From the NCBI RefSeq assembly GCF_015706575.1, contig NW_024037064.1:14361606-14425605 (forward strand): a DNA stretch of 64,000 bases, given 5' to 3'. The translations under genes were made by a program, and so were the position numbers. The DNA is from Patiria miniata (taxonomy: Eukaryota; Echinodermata; Asteroidea; Valvatida; Asterinidae). Shown here piece after piece: positions 48,657 to 61,440 of this stretch (positions within the stretch are counted from its first letter, which is position 1; each line of letters starts with the position of its first letter). The notes beneath the pieces were generated by a model that saw only the letters and a list, made by a program, of their open reading frames with translations, was not told the origin of the DNA and did not search any database.

Positions 48657-51073
48657 GGCTTCTTCTTTTTGTCGCCTAAATCCCATAGACTTTGTGCACG
48701 TTTTTTCTCATCGCCACTTTTGGCATTAATCTTTGTCATACATCATTCAAAGTTAGCATAAGCATAGTCCCTATAGCAAAGATGTGTCCCGAAGATTGAC
48801 GTCATGGTGACGTCATCGACTAATTTATTATAGATTTTTGAATATTTAATTTTTCCCATAGACTTTGTACACAGAAATTAAAAAAAAATTGTCTATTTGC
48901 AAAGGGCATTTTTGACTCTTTGCCAGTAATTCATTTACACCAGTCTTTGTCTAAGCAAAGACCCTAATTTAAACAACATTGTGTAATGATGACGTCATGA
49001 TGACGTCATCAGGTGTGTGTTTATAGGCAATTAAATTGTGACACTTTTAATATTAAAAAATGCATAAGAAATCAACCGTACGCGTCCGCAGCATTTTGTT
49101 GCCGGCAAGTGGTAGAATAGGTTGAGGTCTTTATTTCATTCAGTGTGCGTGAAATCACGTGACCCTTGCTTCCGGTCGAAAAAGGCCAAAACCGGAAGTG
49201 GCTTATTATTTAAAAATGGTAATAGATATGAACTTGCTTTTAACGGTGTTAGTCTTTTGGCCGATAGTATTCTTCAAATCATCTACCGATGACGTCATGC
49301 AATCTTCGAGCGCCCTCTAGCGACAGGTTGAAAATTAGCCAAAATGTATTTTGAATAGATGTCTGTGGCGAAGTTTGTCGGAATCGCCTAAATATTGGTG
49401 TATATGATAACCTTGACCCACTTAAGACGTGCGCGAAGTTTTAGGCGAATGACGTCATCAGACCGGAAGTTATAATAAAAAGACCCTTTTTCATTTGAAA
49501 ATTCCTGAAAAATCAACCATGGCAGTTTTTATATTTGTTTTTACTTTAATTGTCGATTGAAGGGTAGGTCTAAAACATTTCAAAGTTTCGAGGCGATAAG
49601 CGAACTCGAACATACCCTGCGCACGCTTAAAACTTCACGTTGACAATACCTCTGCTTCAAAACATGCACAGGACAGGACGTCCACAATGTACATGTACAT
49701 GCATTGCACGTACGTTGTACATAGGCACATAATCGTATGTCAGTCAGCCTACAGCGCACGTGTTGCTGAGGTCAAATCCTGTCCACATTGACCGTTTTAA
49801 CTTTGACAGATTTTATGTTCATGCATGCGCATAGACAGGGACGTATTATAGCACTTTTGGCATTAATCTTTGTCAGATATCATTGAAAGTTGGCATAAGC
49901 ATAGTCCCTATAGCCAAGATATGTCCCGAAGAGTGACATCATGGTGACGTCATCAAGTGATTTATTATGGATTTATGAATAATTAATTTTTCTCATAGAC
50001 TTTGTACACAGCTTTCTCCACAAGTCTTTCCCTATACAATTTATCTTACTGAGTAGTTCTGAACTTCGGCTGAGAATTACTATGAGAAGGAAAAAGAAAT
50101 CGTATTTCTTTACGCCTGTCATTTGATTGAAAATATTCCCAAGAGTTAGAATAGCAAGTAATATTTTATAAAAATGTTTCAGTTTAAAGGAAAATCACGC
50201 ATTTGAAGGTGCAGTTTTTCTGCTGTGGGATTTTTAACCTATTGACTTTGTACACGTTTTCAAGCCACCATTTTCATAACTTGGCGATCTAAAATCGTCA
50301 TCAAAGTTACAGCCAAGGAAGACCCTCATACAAAAATTATGCCAAGACTATGACGTCACGATGACGTCATCACCTAATGTTTTTATTGATTTTTGAAAAT
50401 TTACGTACATATTGTGAAGTCATATCTACAGAAATGTAAGTCTGATTGGGTTGAAACTTGGTATGTGGTTATACCAGGATGTGTTATAGATTAAAAATGA
50501 GGTGACGTCATGATGACGTCATCCTGAGATTTTATATGAATATTTATTTGTTTGGACCTTTTAGCCATATCTCCCGAACGCAACATGCAAAATGCAAAAT
50601 TCTTTTTTGCATTTGGTCTGTTATGTAATAGCTTTTCGCACAAAACTGGAAAAATGTGTGACGTCATCATGACGTCATCAAAATGCGATTTTTCAAAACT
50701 CATATAAGGAAAGGTCCAACTGTCATGAAACTTGGTGGGTAGGTAGTTAATCATACTAGTATGCAAAGTTCGAAGTGACGTCAGGATGACGTCATCAAAA
50801 ACTTTAAAAAATATTTGTGGATTTTCAAAGTGCGTTTTGGACTCTTTTGCCAGTAATTTATTTACACCACTCTTTGTCCAAGCAAAGACCTTGTACACAC
50901 GCACATACATCATATTGCCGAGGTCAAATCCTGTCCACAGTGACCATTTTAGCCGATTTTCGGCTAACTTTGACAGATTTTATGTTCATGCATATTCAGG
51001 GATATTATTGATTAAAAAAATTCATAATGCGGAAAAGCCCTATGTTCTGTTGCAAACAGACATAGACCTCTAG
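48657..51073. repeat. CRE-rich macrosatellite, unit 1
   Basis: The unit of about 2.41 kb starts at GGCTTCTTCTTTTTGTCGCC and ends at a small hairpin followed by CTCTAG. It holds nine loci of TGACGTCA, seven as pairs with starts exactly 11 bp apart (48,797; 48,990; 49,932 with one mismatch; 50,353; 50,503; 50,658; 50,776). The phrase CATAGACTTTGTACAC recurs several times per unit, so the unit has an internal substructure. No coding capacity is evident. Confidence 0.85.
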
Positions 51074-53480
51074 TTTTGGCTTCTTTTTGTCGCCTAAATC
51101 CCATAGACTTTGTGCACGTTTTTTCTCAACGCCACTTTTGGCATTAATCTTTGTCATACATGATTCAAAGTTAGCATAAGCATAGTCCCTATAGCAAAGA
51201 TGTGTCCCGAAGATTGACGTCATGGTGACGTCATCGACTAATTTATTATAGATTTTTGAATATTTAATTTTTCCCATAGACTTTGTACACAGAAATTTTA
51301 AAAAAATAGTCGATTTGCAAAGGGCATTTTTGACTCTTTGCCAGTAATTCATTTACACCAATCTTTGTCTAAGCCAAGACCCTAATTCAAACAACATTGT
51401 GGAATGATGACGTCATGATGACGTCATCAGGTGTGTATTTATAGGCAATTAAATTGTGACACTTTTAATATTAAAAAATGCATAAGAAATCAACCGTACG
51501 CGTCCGCAGCACTTTGTTGCCGGCAAGTGGTAGAATAGGTTGAGGTCTTTATTTTATTCAGTGTGCGTGAAATCACGTGACCCTTGCTTCCGGTCGAAAA
51601 AGGCCCAAACCGGAAGTGGCTTATCATTTGAAAGTGGTAATAGATATGAACTTGCTTTTAACGGTGTTAGTCTTTTGGCTTATAGTATTCTTTAAATCAT
51701 CTACCGATGACGTCATGCAATTTTCGAGCGCCCTCTAGCGACAGGTTGAAAATTAGCAAAAATGTATTTTGAATAGATGTCTGTGGCGAAGTTTGTCGGA
51801 ATCGCCTAAATATTGGTGTATATGATGACCTTGACCCACTTAAGACGTGTGCGAAGTTTTAGGCAAATGACGTCATCAGACCGGAAGTTACAATAAAAAG
51901 ACCCTTTTTCATTTGAAAATTCCTGAAAAATCAACCATGGCAGTTTTTATATTTGTTTTTACTTTAATTGTCGATTGAAGGGTAGGTCTAAAACATTTCA
52001 AAGTTTTGAGGCAATAAGCAAACTCGAACATACCCTGCGCACGCTTAAAACTTCACGTTGACAATACCTCTGCTTCAAAACATGCACAGGACAGGACGTC
52101 CACAATGTACATGTACATGTACATGCACGTACATCGTATGTCAGTCAGCCTGCAGCGCACGTGTTGCGGAGGTCAAATCCTGTCCACAGTGACCGTTTTA
52201 GCCGATTTTCGGCTAACTATGACAGATTTTATGTTCATGCATGCGCATAGACAGGGACGTATTATAGCACTCTTGGCATTAATCTTTTTCAGATATCATT
52301 GAAAGTTGCCATAAGCATAGTCCCTATAGCCAAGACGTGTCCCGAAGAGTGACGTCATGGTGACGTCATCAAGTGATTTATTATGGATTTATGAATAATT
52401 AATTTTTCTCATAGACTTTGTACACAGCTTTCTCCACAAGTCTTTCCCTATACAACACTGATATATCTTACTGAGTAGTTCTGAACTTCGGCTGAGAATT
52501 ACTATGAGAAGGAAAAAGAAATCGTATTTTTTTACGCCTTTCATTTGATTGAAAATATTCCCAAGAGTTAGAATAGCAAGTAATATTTTATAAAAATGTT
52601 TCAGTTTAAAGGAAAATCACGCATTTAAAGGTGCAGTTTTTCTGCTGTGGGATTTTTAACCTATTGACTTTGTACACGTTTTCAAGCCACCATTTTCGTA
52701 TTTTGGCGATCTGGAATCGTCATCAAAGTTACAGCCAAGAAAGACCCTCATACAAAAATTATGCCAAGACTATGACGTCACGATGACGTCATCACCTAAT
52801 TCTTTATTGATTTTTGAAAATTTACCTACATATTGTGAAGTCTTATATCTACAGAAATGTAAGTCCGATTGGGTTGAAACTTGGTATGTGGCTATACCAG
52901 GATGTGTTATAGATTAAAAATGAGGTGACGTCAAGATGACGTCATCCTGAGATTTTATATGAATATTTATTTGTTTGGACCTTTTAGCAATATCTCCCGA
53001 ACGCAACATGCAAAATGCAAAATTCTTTTTTGCATTTGGTCTGTTATGTTATAGAAATTTGCACAAAACTTGAAAAAAATGTGTGACGTCATCATGACGT
53101 CATCAAAATGCGATTTTGCAAAACCCATATAAGGAAAGGTCCAATTGTCATGAAACTTGGTGGGTAGGTAGTAAATCATACTAGTATGCAAAGTTTGAAG
53201 TGACGTCACGATGACGGCATCAACAAATTTAAAAATATTTGTCGATTTTCAAAGTGCCAGTAATTTATTTAGATCACTCTTTGTCCAAGCAAAGACCTTG
53301 TGCACACGCACATTCATCGTATGCCGAGGTCAAATCCTGTCCACAGTGACCGTTTTAGCCGATTTTCGGCTGACTTTGACAGATTTTATGTTCATGCATA
53401 TTCAGGAAATATTATTGATTAAAAAAAATCATAATGCGGAAAAGCCCTATGTTCTGTTGCAAACAGACATAGACCTCTAG
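51074..53480. repeat. CRE-rich macrosatellite, unit 2
   Basis: This unit of 2,407 bp aligns with unit 1 along its full length with a few percent substitutions and short indels, and ends at the same hairpin and CTCTAG. It preserves the paired TGACGTCA pattern except for a G in the last pair (53,203). Confidence 0.85.
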
Positions 53481-55786
53481 TTTCTTTCTTCTTCTTTTTG
53501 TCGCCTAAATCCCATAGACTTTGTACACGTTTTTTCTCAGTGCCACTTTTAGTATTAATCTTCGTCTTACATCATTCAAATTAAGCATAAGCATAGTCCT
53601 TATAGCAGAGATGTGCCCCAAAGAGTGACGTCATGGTGACGTCATTGACTAATTTATTATAGCTTTTTGAATATTTAATTTTTCCCATAGACTTTGTACA
53701 CAAAAATTAAGAAAAAATTGTCGATTTTCAAAGGGCATATCCGACTCTTTGCCAGTAATTCATTTACACCACTCTTTGTCCAAGCAAAGACCCTAATTCA
53801 AACAACATTGTGGAATGATGAGGTCATGATGACGTCATCCTGTGTTTATTTATAGGCAATTAAATTGTGACACTTTTAATATTTAAAAATGCATAAGAAA
53901 TCAACCGTACGCGTCCGCAGCATTCTGTTGCCGGTAAGTGGTAGAGTAGGTTGAGGTCTTTATTTTATTCAGTGTGCGTGCAATCACGTGACCCTTGCTT
54001 CCGGTCGAAAAAGGACCAAACCTGAAGTGGCTTATTATTTAAAAGTGGTAATTGAAATGAACTTGCTTTCAACGGTGTTAGTCTCTTGGCCAATAGTATT
54101 CTTCAAATCATCTTCCGATGACGTCATGCAATCTTCGAGCGCCCTCTAGCGACAGGTTGAAAATTAGCAAAAATGTATTTTGAATAGATGTCTGTAACGA
54201 AGTTTGTCGGAATCGCCTAAATATTGGTGTATATGATGACCTTGACCCACTTCAGACGTGTGCGAAGTTTCAGGCGAATGACGTCATCAGACCGGAAGTT
54301 ATAATAAAAAGACTCTTTCTCATTTGAAAATTCCTGAAAAATCAACCATGGCAGTTTTTATATTTGTTTTTACTTTAGTTGTCGATTGAAGGGTAGGTCT
54401 AAAACATTTGAAGGTTTCGAGGCGATAAGCGAACTCGAACACACCCTGCGCACGCTTGACAATACCTCTGCTTCAAAACATGCACAGGACAGGACGTCCA
54501 CAATGTACATGTACATGTAAATGCACGTACGTTGTACATAGGCACATACATCGTATGTCAGTCAGCCTGCAGTGCACGTGTTGCTGAGGTCAATCCTGTC
54601 CACAGTGACCGTTTTAGCCGATTTTTGGCTTACTTTGACAGATTTTATGTTCATGCATGCGCATAGACAGGGACGTATTATAGCACATTTGGCATTAATC
54701 TTTGTCAGATATCATTGAAAGTTGGCATAAGCATAGTCCCTATAGCCAAGATGTGTCCCGAAGAGTGACGTCATAGTGACGTCATCAAGTGATTAACTAT
54801 GGATTTATGAATGATTACTTTTTCTCATAGACTTTGTACACAGCTTTCTCCACAAGTCTGTCCCTATACAACACTGATATATCTTACTGAGTAGTTCTGA
54901 ACTTCGGCTGAGAAATACTATGAGAAGGAAAAAGAAATCGTATTTTTTACGCCTGTCATTTGATTGAAAATATTCCCAAGAGTTAGAATAGCAAGTAATG
55001 TTTTATAAAATTGTTTCAGTTTAAAGGAAAATCACGCATTTAAAGGTGCAGTTTTTCTGCTGTGGGATTTTTAACCTATTGACTTTGTACACGTTTTCAA
55101 GCCACCATTTTCATAATTTGGCGATCTGGAATCGTCATCAAAGTTACAGCCAAGGAAGACCCTCATACAAAAATTATGCCAAGACTATGACATCATGATG
55201 ACGTCATCATCAAGTGATTTATTATGGATTCATGAATAATTAATTTTTCTCATAGACTTTGTACACAGCTTTCTCCACAAGTCTTTTCCTATACAACACT
55301 GATATGTCTTACTGACTAGTTCTGAACTTCGGCCGAGAATTACTATGAGAAGGAAAAAGAAATCGTATTTTTTTACGTTTGCCATTTGATTGAAAATATT
55401 CCCAAGAGTCAGAATATCAAGTAATATTTGATAAAAATGTTACAGTTTAGAGGCAAATCACGTATTTAAAGGTGCAGTTTTTGAGCTGTGGGATTTTTAA
55501 CCCATTGACTTTGTACACGTTTTCAAGCCACCATTTTTATAACTTGGCGATCTGGAATCGTCATCAAAGTTACAGCCAAGGAAGACCCTCGTACAAAAAT
55601 TATGCCAAGACTATGACGTCACGATGACGTCATCACCTAATTTTTTTATTGATTTTTTAAAATTTACGTACATATTGTGAAGTCTTATATCTACAAAAAT
55701 GTAAGTCCGATTGGGTTGAAACTTTGTATGTGGCTATACCAGGATGTGTTATAGATGATGACGTCATTTTGAGATTTGATATGAAT
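53481..55786. repeat. CRE-rich macrosatellite, unit 3, left part
   Basis: It aligns with units 1 and 2 but contains an extra copy of a segment of about 420 bp (54,789-55,205 repeated at 55,206-55,625), and is then cut by a 4.27-kb insertion. The rest of the unit resumes at 60,058. Discounting the insertion and the inner duplication the length is again about 2.4 kb. Confidence 0.85.
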
Positions 55787-55796
55787 GTGAGGATAT

Positions 55797-56050
55797 CCCT
55801 GACTCTGGAATCCGGGTCCAGGCAAGACCCTGAGTTTTGAGGATAAAGAACTCACAAGAGTAGAGTAGACTTGGAATCAATGCTGATTTATTTCTCCAAC
55901 TCGATAAAAAGTTCAATTAAAGATCCAATAAAAGACCCTACAAAAACCAGAGTAAACAAATAAAACATACATGTTCATCATTCTGGAAAATAAATAGGCA
56001 CTTTATAATTATACCTTAATATGTTACCAAAGAAAAATATCATTTACTCA
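55797..56050 (-). other. AT-rich segment with a primer-site-like motif
   Basis: On the minus strand the motif GGGTCTTGCCTGGACCC at about 55,817 resembles CTTGCCAGGACCC in the primer site of the Gypsy element at 25.5 kb. An AATAAA lies upstream on the same strand. It could be a fragment of an LTR and leader, but no second LTR supports this. Confidence 0.25.
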
Positions 56051-56189
56051 TCTTGACAATCTACTATGGCTCTTACCCAGACCACAAGTCACTGGTAGAG
56101 TCTTATGCAAAGAACGGTGCAGCCCACGGGGGAAGAACTCAAACGCCTGTAAATATATATAGTTCGTCCTTCGAAATTCGAAGATGACA

Positions 56190-59100
56190 GCCAACATCTC
56201 CATACTAGTTGGTGTTGTGTGTTCGCAGATGGCTAATAAGTCCAATTATAGCCAGGAAGCTACGGTCCAACACTGGACACACTAGGTTGGGGGTGGGGGT
56301 GGACACGTAGGGAAGCATCTAGCTGACGAGATTTTCGTTGCTGTCGTTTCAGCTCAGCCTCCCTGATGCGACGGGCTTCGAAGCTTGATGCACCTTCGTG
56401 TGATAATCTTCTCCATGCCGTTCGATCATGGGCATGTTCTTCCCAGCTACTCACATTGAAGTTGCATTGCTTCATGGTTGCTTTAAGGCAATCCTTGTAT
56501 CTCTTGAATTGACCACCAGCCGATCTTTTGCCTGTTGTTAGTTCACCGTAGAAGATCTTTTTGGGGAGTCGATCATCAGGCATCCGTACTACATGACCTG
56601 ACCAGCGAAGTTGAGCTCTCATGATCAAAGCACCTACACTGGGCAATTCCGCTCGCTTGAGGACTTCAGTGTCTGGGACCTTGTCTTGCCATCTGATGTG
56701 CAAGATCTTACGCATGCAGGAAAGGTGGAAGTGGTTCAGCTTTCTGATGTGGCGGCTGTAGGTTGTCCAAGTTTCACAGGCATACAGCAGGGAAGTCAGG
56801 ACTGCAGCTTGATACACACGCAGCTTTGTTTTCAAGCTTATGCCTCTCCTATTCCACAGACGCTCACGAAATCTTCCGAAAGCTGAGCTGGCTTTGGATA
56901 TCCGATTTGTGATTTCCTGGTCTATGTGGACCTCTCTTGACAGGGTGCTGCCCAAGTATGTAAACTTGTCATCAGAATGAAGGATGTGATCTCCAATGGT
57001 GATAACGGGTGGAACATATGGCTTACTTGGAGCAGGTTGAAACATCACTTCTGTCTTTTTTAGATTGATTGAAAGTCCAAAGCGGGAGCAAGTTGTTGCG
57101 AAGCAGTCCATGATGAGTTGTAAGTCTTCCTGGGTGTGGGCGACAAGAGCACAGTCATCGGCATATAGGAGTTCACGAACTAATTCATCGAATACCTTTG
57201 TTTTTGCTTGAAGTCTTCTCAGATTGAAGAGTTTACCATCAGTCCTGAATCTCATCTTCACGCCGATGTTGATGTCACGGAAAGCATCAAGGAGCATGCT
57301 AGCAAACACGACACTGAAGAGCGTTGGTGCAAGGACACAGCCTTGTTTAACTCCATTTGATACTGGGAAGGGTTTTGAAGACTCCCCATCGTCCGTTACT
57401 CGCGCCATCATACCATCATGAAACTGCTTAACCATCTCAATATACTTTTCAGGGCAGCCAATTTTGGACAGGAGTTTCCAGAGTCCTTTTCTACAGACGG
57501 TGTCGAATGCCTTTGTCAAGTCGACGAAGACACAGTAGAGGTCGGTATTCTGCTCTCTGCATTTCTCTTGTAGCTGCCGGACTGCAAAGATCATGTCGCC
57601 TGTACCTCTTCCTTTTCTGAAACCACACTGGCTGTCGGGTAGAAATGTGTTGGCAATGTGTGTTGTGAAGCGATTAAGCATGATTCTGGCGAGGATCTTA
57701 CCAGCAATGACCAGCAGGGAGATTCCTCTGTGGCTGTCGCAAATGGAACGGTTGCCTTTCTTCTTATAAATGTGGACAATGGAGGCATCCTTGAACTCTT
57801 GGGGAAGCACTCCTTTGATCCACATCAATTGGAATAGCTCTGTGAGGCGTTGCACGAACGAAGCATCTCCTGCTTTGTATATCTCGGCAGGAATTGAGTC
57901 GGAGCCAGCTGCTTTACCCACGGATAGTACATCAATGGCTTCTTCAGTCTCGGAAGTAGTGGGCACTTCAGCTAGGGCTACATTGACAGTGCTCTGAGGC
58001 AGTTGATCTAATGCCTCAGTGCTGATGTTTGAGTCTCTGTTTAACAGATTTTCGAAGTGAGAAGCCCAACGGTCCATGATATGGTTCTTTTCTGTGATTA
58101 GTGTGGTTCCATCAGAGCTCATGACGGGGGTAGAGCCACATGATTTTGGCCCATAAGTTTTCTTGAGCGTATCATAGATCTTCTTCATGTCTTTATAGTC
58201 TGAGTAGGACTGGAGCTCGTCCGCTTTTTTGCTCCACCATGAGTCGCACATAGCTCTGAGTCTGGCCTGCAGTGTCTTACGGATGCTCTGGAAGGCTGCT
58301 TTCTTCGATGCGGATTTTTCATCATTGATCATGGATAGGTGTAAGCGGTGTTTCTCTTCAAGAAGTTTCTTGATCTCCTTGTCATTTTCATCAAACCAAT
58401 CTTGATGTTTCCGAACAACAGGGCCCAAAGTTTCGAAAGCTGCTGTGTGGACTGCATCTTTGAAGCATTTCCAGTCCTTTTCAATGTCGCCTGAGACCAA
58501 GTCAGCAGAGATGAATTGCTGGTACATTGCGCTGCACAGTTCACTTTTTACAGCGGCGGTCTTTAATTTGGTAACGTTGAGCTTCTTTGGTGGCTTCTTG
58601 CCCTGAGGTCTCCTGAGTGGTTTGATGTTGAAGTTGAACTTCGCACGGATGAGTCGATGGTCAGTCGAGCAGTCAGCTCCTCTCATAGCCTTGGTGATAT
58701 TCACATCTGCAATGTCCCTCTTCCTGATTATAATATAATCAATCAGGTGCCAATGTTTTGAACGGGGATGCATCCATGACGTTTTGTTTTTATTTGGAAG
58801 TCGAAACAAAGTGTTGCTGATGAGGAGGTTGTGTTCTGCACATTTTGTGAGAAGAAGGAGACCATTTGAATTGCATGTTCCAATACCGTGGTTCCCTATT
58901 ATGCCCTGCCATGTATGATGGTCAGAGCCAACACGAGCATTGAAGTAGCCGAGAATTATGAGTTTGTCCTTTGTGGGAACCTGGGAGATTACTTGTTCCA
59001 GATCATCATAAAACTTGTCTTTGATATCATCCGGGTTTGTCATGGTCGGTGCATACACGCTGACTATGGTGGCATGTTGTTTCGCTGTGAGTGACAGACG

Positions 59101-59342
59101 CAAAGTCATTAAGCGGTCGTTGATACCCACTGGTAGATTTTCAAGATTATGTACAATGTGATTCTTCACGGCAAATCCAACACCAGCTTCATGACGTTCA
59201 TTGCTGGGACGACCACTCCAGAAAAATGTGTAACCAGCACCAAGTTCCTTGAGTTGACCTTTCTCAGCAAAACGAGTTTCACTAAGTGCTGCTATGTCAA
59301 TGTTGTATTTGGCGAGCTCTCTGCAACAGCCGTCACTCAGCG
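56190..59342 (-). pseudogene. RTE-like LINE: endonuclease and reverse transcriptase
   Basis: The main frame (56,260 to about 59,340) encodes roughly 1,025 residues, the first 57 without an ATG. It opens in the endonuclease domain (YNIDIAALSETRFAEKG, YTFFWSGRPSNE, ILGYFNARVG, LIDYIII, STDHRLI), with GYFNA where GDFNA is usual. The reverse transcriptase has WKDASIVHIYKKKGN-type fingers, CVFVDLTKAFDTV, VKQGCVLAPTLFS and LLYADDCALVAH. A C-terminal C2H2-like tail (RSFLAIIGLISHLRTHNTN) is read only in another frame, beyond a one-base shift near 56,275. The substituted aspartate, 5' truncation and shift make it inactive. The clade call is by sequence resemblance. Confidence 0.82.
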
Positions 59343-60057
59343 CCTAAAGCAAGGGCATACATGTACACAACGTAATTCATAGTTTATGTACATGTACATG
59401 TAAATGCACACCGAAAGTACCACGCAGTGAGCTCGACAGTGCATGTGCACATGTGAACATGCACGAAAGTCCACAGCGCTCAATGCCAACTTGTCAAAAC
59501 TTGAACACATTAGAAAAGTTTTTGCACCACGAAATAACGTGCAAGGAGTGGGCACAATCAGTAAATAACTCACCCTGCAATGGCAGGCTGGCTGAACGAG
59601 TCCTGTCAAGGAAATATAACTCGAACAGTAAGCTGCTTGTGAAACTCCGGAGACTTTCTAGAGCGACAAATGTGAGATCTGTACTCCACGTCAAAGCGAT
59701 AATAGCAAAAAGGCCGCACAAATGCATTGCTGCGCCAGCGCGCGTATCAGACCACATGGGCTGTTCCGTCATTCCGGTTATATCCCCCTCTTGATTACTA
59801 CGAAGTCAGCTTACATTAAGTAGTTTTCTAAATAATGTTGACGGCAAATCATATGAATTCAAAGAATAAACCAACCCATATTATAAATCCAAATATTCAC
59901 GGTATCTGTTTCATTTCACGGGGTACCAGTACCGTAAGAAGGGAAGAGCCGCAGAGGAATCACTACCACGGGCTATTAGCCTGGAACAGCAGGAAAAGTG
60001 TTTGTCCCGCGTACTAAATAAATAGACTTTCTTCAAGTCGCAAACCCAGCTCCCCAC
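59343..60057. other. Unassigned 0.7-kb segment at the right of the insertion
   Basis: It begins with ACATGTACATGTA microsatellite sequence near 59,390 and has no family resemblance. Overlapping open frames on both strands (for example 59,453-59,794) show no motif. It may be flanking DNA carried by the insertion. Confidence 0.4.
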
Positions 60058-60593
60058 ATGAATATTTATTTTTTGGACCTTTTAGCCATATCTCCCGAAC
60101 GCAAGATGCAAAATGCAAAATTCTTTTTTGCATTTGGTCTGTTATGTAATAGCTATTCGCACAAAACTTGAAAAATGTGTGACGTCATCATGACGTCATC
60201 AAAATGCGATTTTTCAAAACTCATATAAGGAAAGGTCCAATTGTCATGAAACTCGGTGGGTAGGTAGTAAATCATACTAGTATGCAAAGTTCGAAGTGAC
60301 GTCACGATGACGTCATCAAAAAATTTAAAAATACTTGTCGATTTTCAAAGTGCGTTTTCGACTCTTTGCCAGTAATTTATTTAGATCACTCTTTGTCCAA
60401 GCAAAGACCTTGTACACACGCACATACATCGTATTGCCCAGGTCAAATCCTGTCCACAGTGACCGTTTTAGCCGATTTTCGGCTAACTTTGACAGATTTT
60501 ATGTTCATGCAAATTCAGGGCAAATTATTGATTAAAAAAAATCATAATGCGGAAAAGCCCTATGTTCTGTTGCAAACAGACATAGATCTCTAG
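60058..60593. repeat. CRE-rich macrosatellite, unit 3, right part
   Basis: It continues the satellite from ATGAATATTTATT to the terminal hairpin and CTCTAG at 60,593, with the paired TGACGTCA sites at about 60,179 and 60,297 conserved. Confidence 0.85.
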
Positions 60594-60734
60594 TTTTTTT
60601 CAGCTGTTTCGGTGACAAACCGAAACAGCTCTTGTTTTCGTTAAGATTTTTTTTTCTTTTTAGCTGTTTCGGTGTACACACCGAAACAGCTCTTGTTAGC
60701 TGTTCCCAATTTCAATTGGGAATCTTTTTCTTTT
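60594..60734. repeat. Hairpin cluster at the satellite junction
   Basis: Two AGCTGTTTCGGTG hairpins with different loops lie at about 60,602 and 60,662, then TTCCCAATTTCAATTGGGAA at about 60,703. Arms are perfect. The layout repeats that of 48,405-48,656. Confidence 0.8.
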
Positions 60735-61440
60735 TCCACTTTTTCCCATAGGTTTTGTACACGTTTTTATTCTACAAGCCACTTTGGCAATTATTTTAAA
60801 TTTGATCAACTTTAAACTCAGCATAGTTATTAACCATCATCTGAGGATGTGTGCCGAAACTTTTGGTCGTGCTGACGTCATCACTTGATTTATTATAGAA
60901 TTTTGAATATTTAATTTTTCCCATAGACTTTGTACACAGAATTTTTTTTTGAAAATGTCAATTTTGAGAGGGCATTTTCGACTCTTTACCAGTATTTCAT
61001 TTACAACACTCTTTGTCCAAGCAAAGACCCTGATTTAAACAACTTTGTGTAATGATGACGTCATGATGACGTCATCCGGTGTGTATTTATAGGCAATTGA
61101 ATAGTGACACTTTTAATATTTAAAAATGCATAAGAAATCAACCGTACGCGTCCGAAGCATTCTGTTGCCGGCAAGTGGTGGAGTAGGTTGAGATCTTTAT
61201 TTCATTCAGTGTGCGTGCAATCGCGTGACCCTTGCTTCCGGTCGAAAAAGGCGAAAACCGGAAGTGGCTTATTATTTGAAAGTGGTAATAGATATGAACT
61301 TGCTTTCAACGGTGTTAGTCTCTTGGCTGAGAGTATTCTTTAAATTATCTACCGATGACGTCATGCAATCTTCGAGCGCCCTTTAGCGACAGGTTGAAAA
61401 TTATCAACAATGTATTTTGAATAGATGTCTGTGGCGAAGC
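60735..61440. repeat. CRE-rich macrosatellite, truncated unit 4
   Basis: It aligns with the first 0.7 kb of the other units (CCCATAG...TTTGTACACG through GCGCCCT(T)TAGCGACAGG) with more divergence, then ends abruptly at GTGGCGAAGC. Confidence 0.75.

Larger units (their letters stand above)
55787..60057. mobile_element. Insertion with ATGAAT flanks containing an RTE-like LINE
   Basis: Comparison with units 1 and 2 shows uninterrupted satellite on both sides and ATGAAT present at both edges (55,781-55,786 and 60,058-60,063), consistent with a 6-bp target duplication. The insert has three parts: an AT-rich part at 55,787-56,050, a minus-strand LINE, and an unassigned 0.7-kb part at the right. 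It may be one 5'-truncated LINE plus transduced DNA, or a nest of two insertions. Confidence 0.75.

Noticed and set aside
48320..48761. Overlapping frames on both strands rich in F, K and L
   Set aside because: They read through T runs and the GGCTTTTCCGC hairpins; no protein signal.
50491..53480. Pairs of similar short frames in each macrosatellite unit
   Set aside because: They recur only because the units are copies; stops and indels differ between copies and no motif is seen.
59453..59794. Plus-strand frame of 113 residues with an overlapping minus-strand frame
   Set aside because: Both strands open over the same stretch with no family resemblance; judged chance.
55787..60057. Insertion as an LTR element with TG...CA ends
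   Set aside because: Shifting the boundary to TG...CA gives flanks ATGAA and TGAAT, which are not a duplication, and the two ends are not similar to each other.
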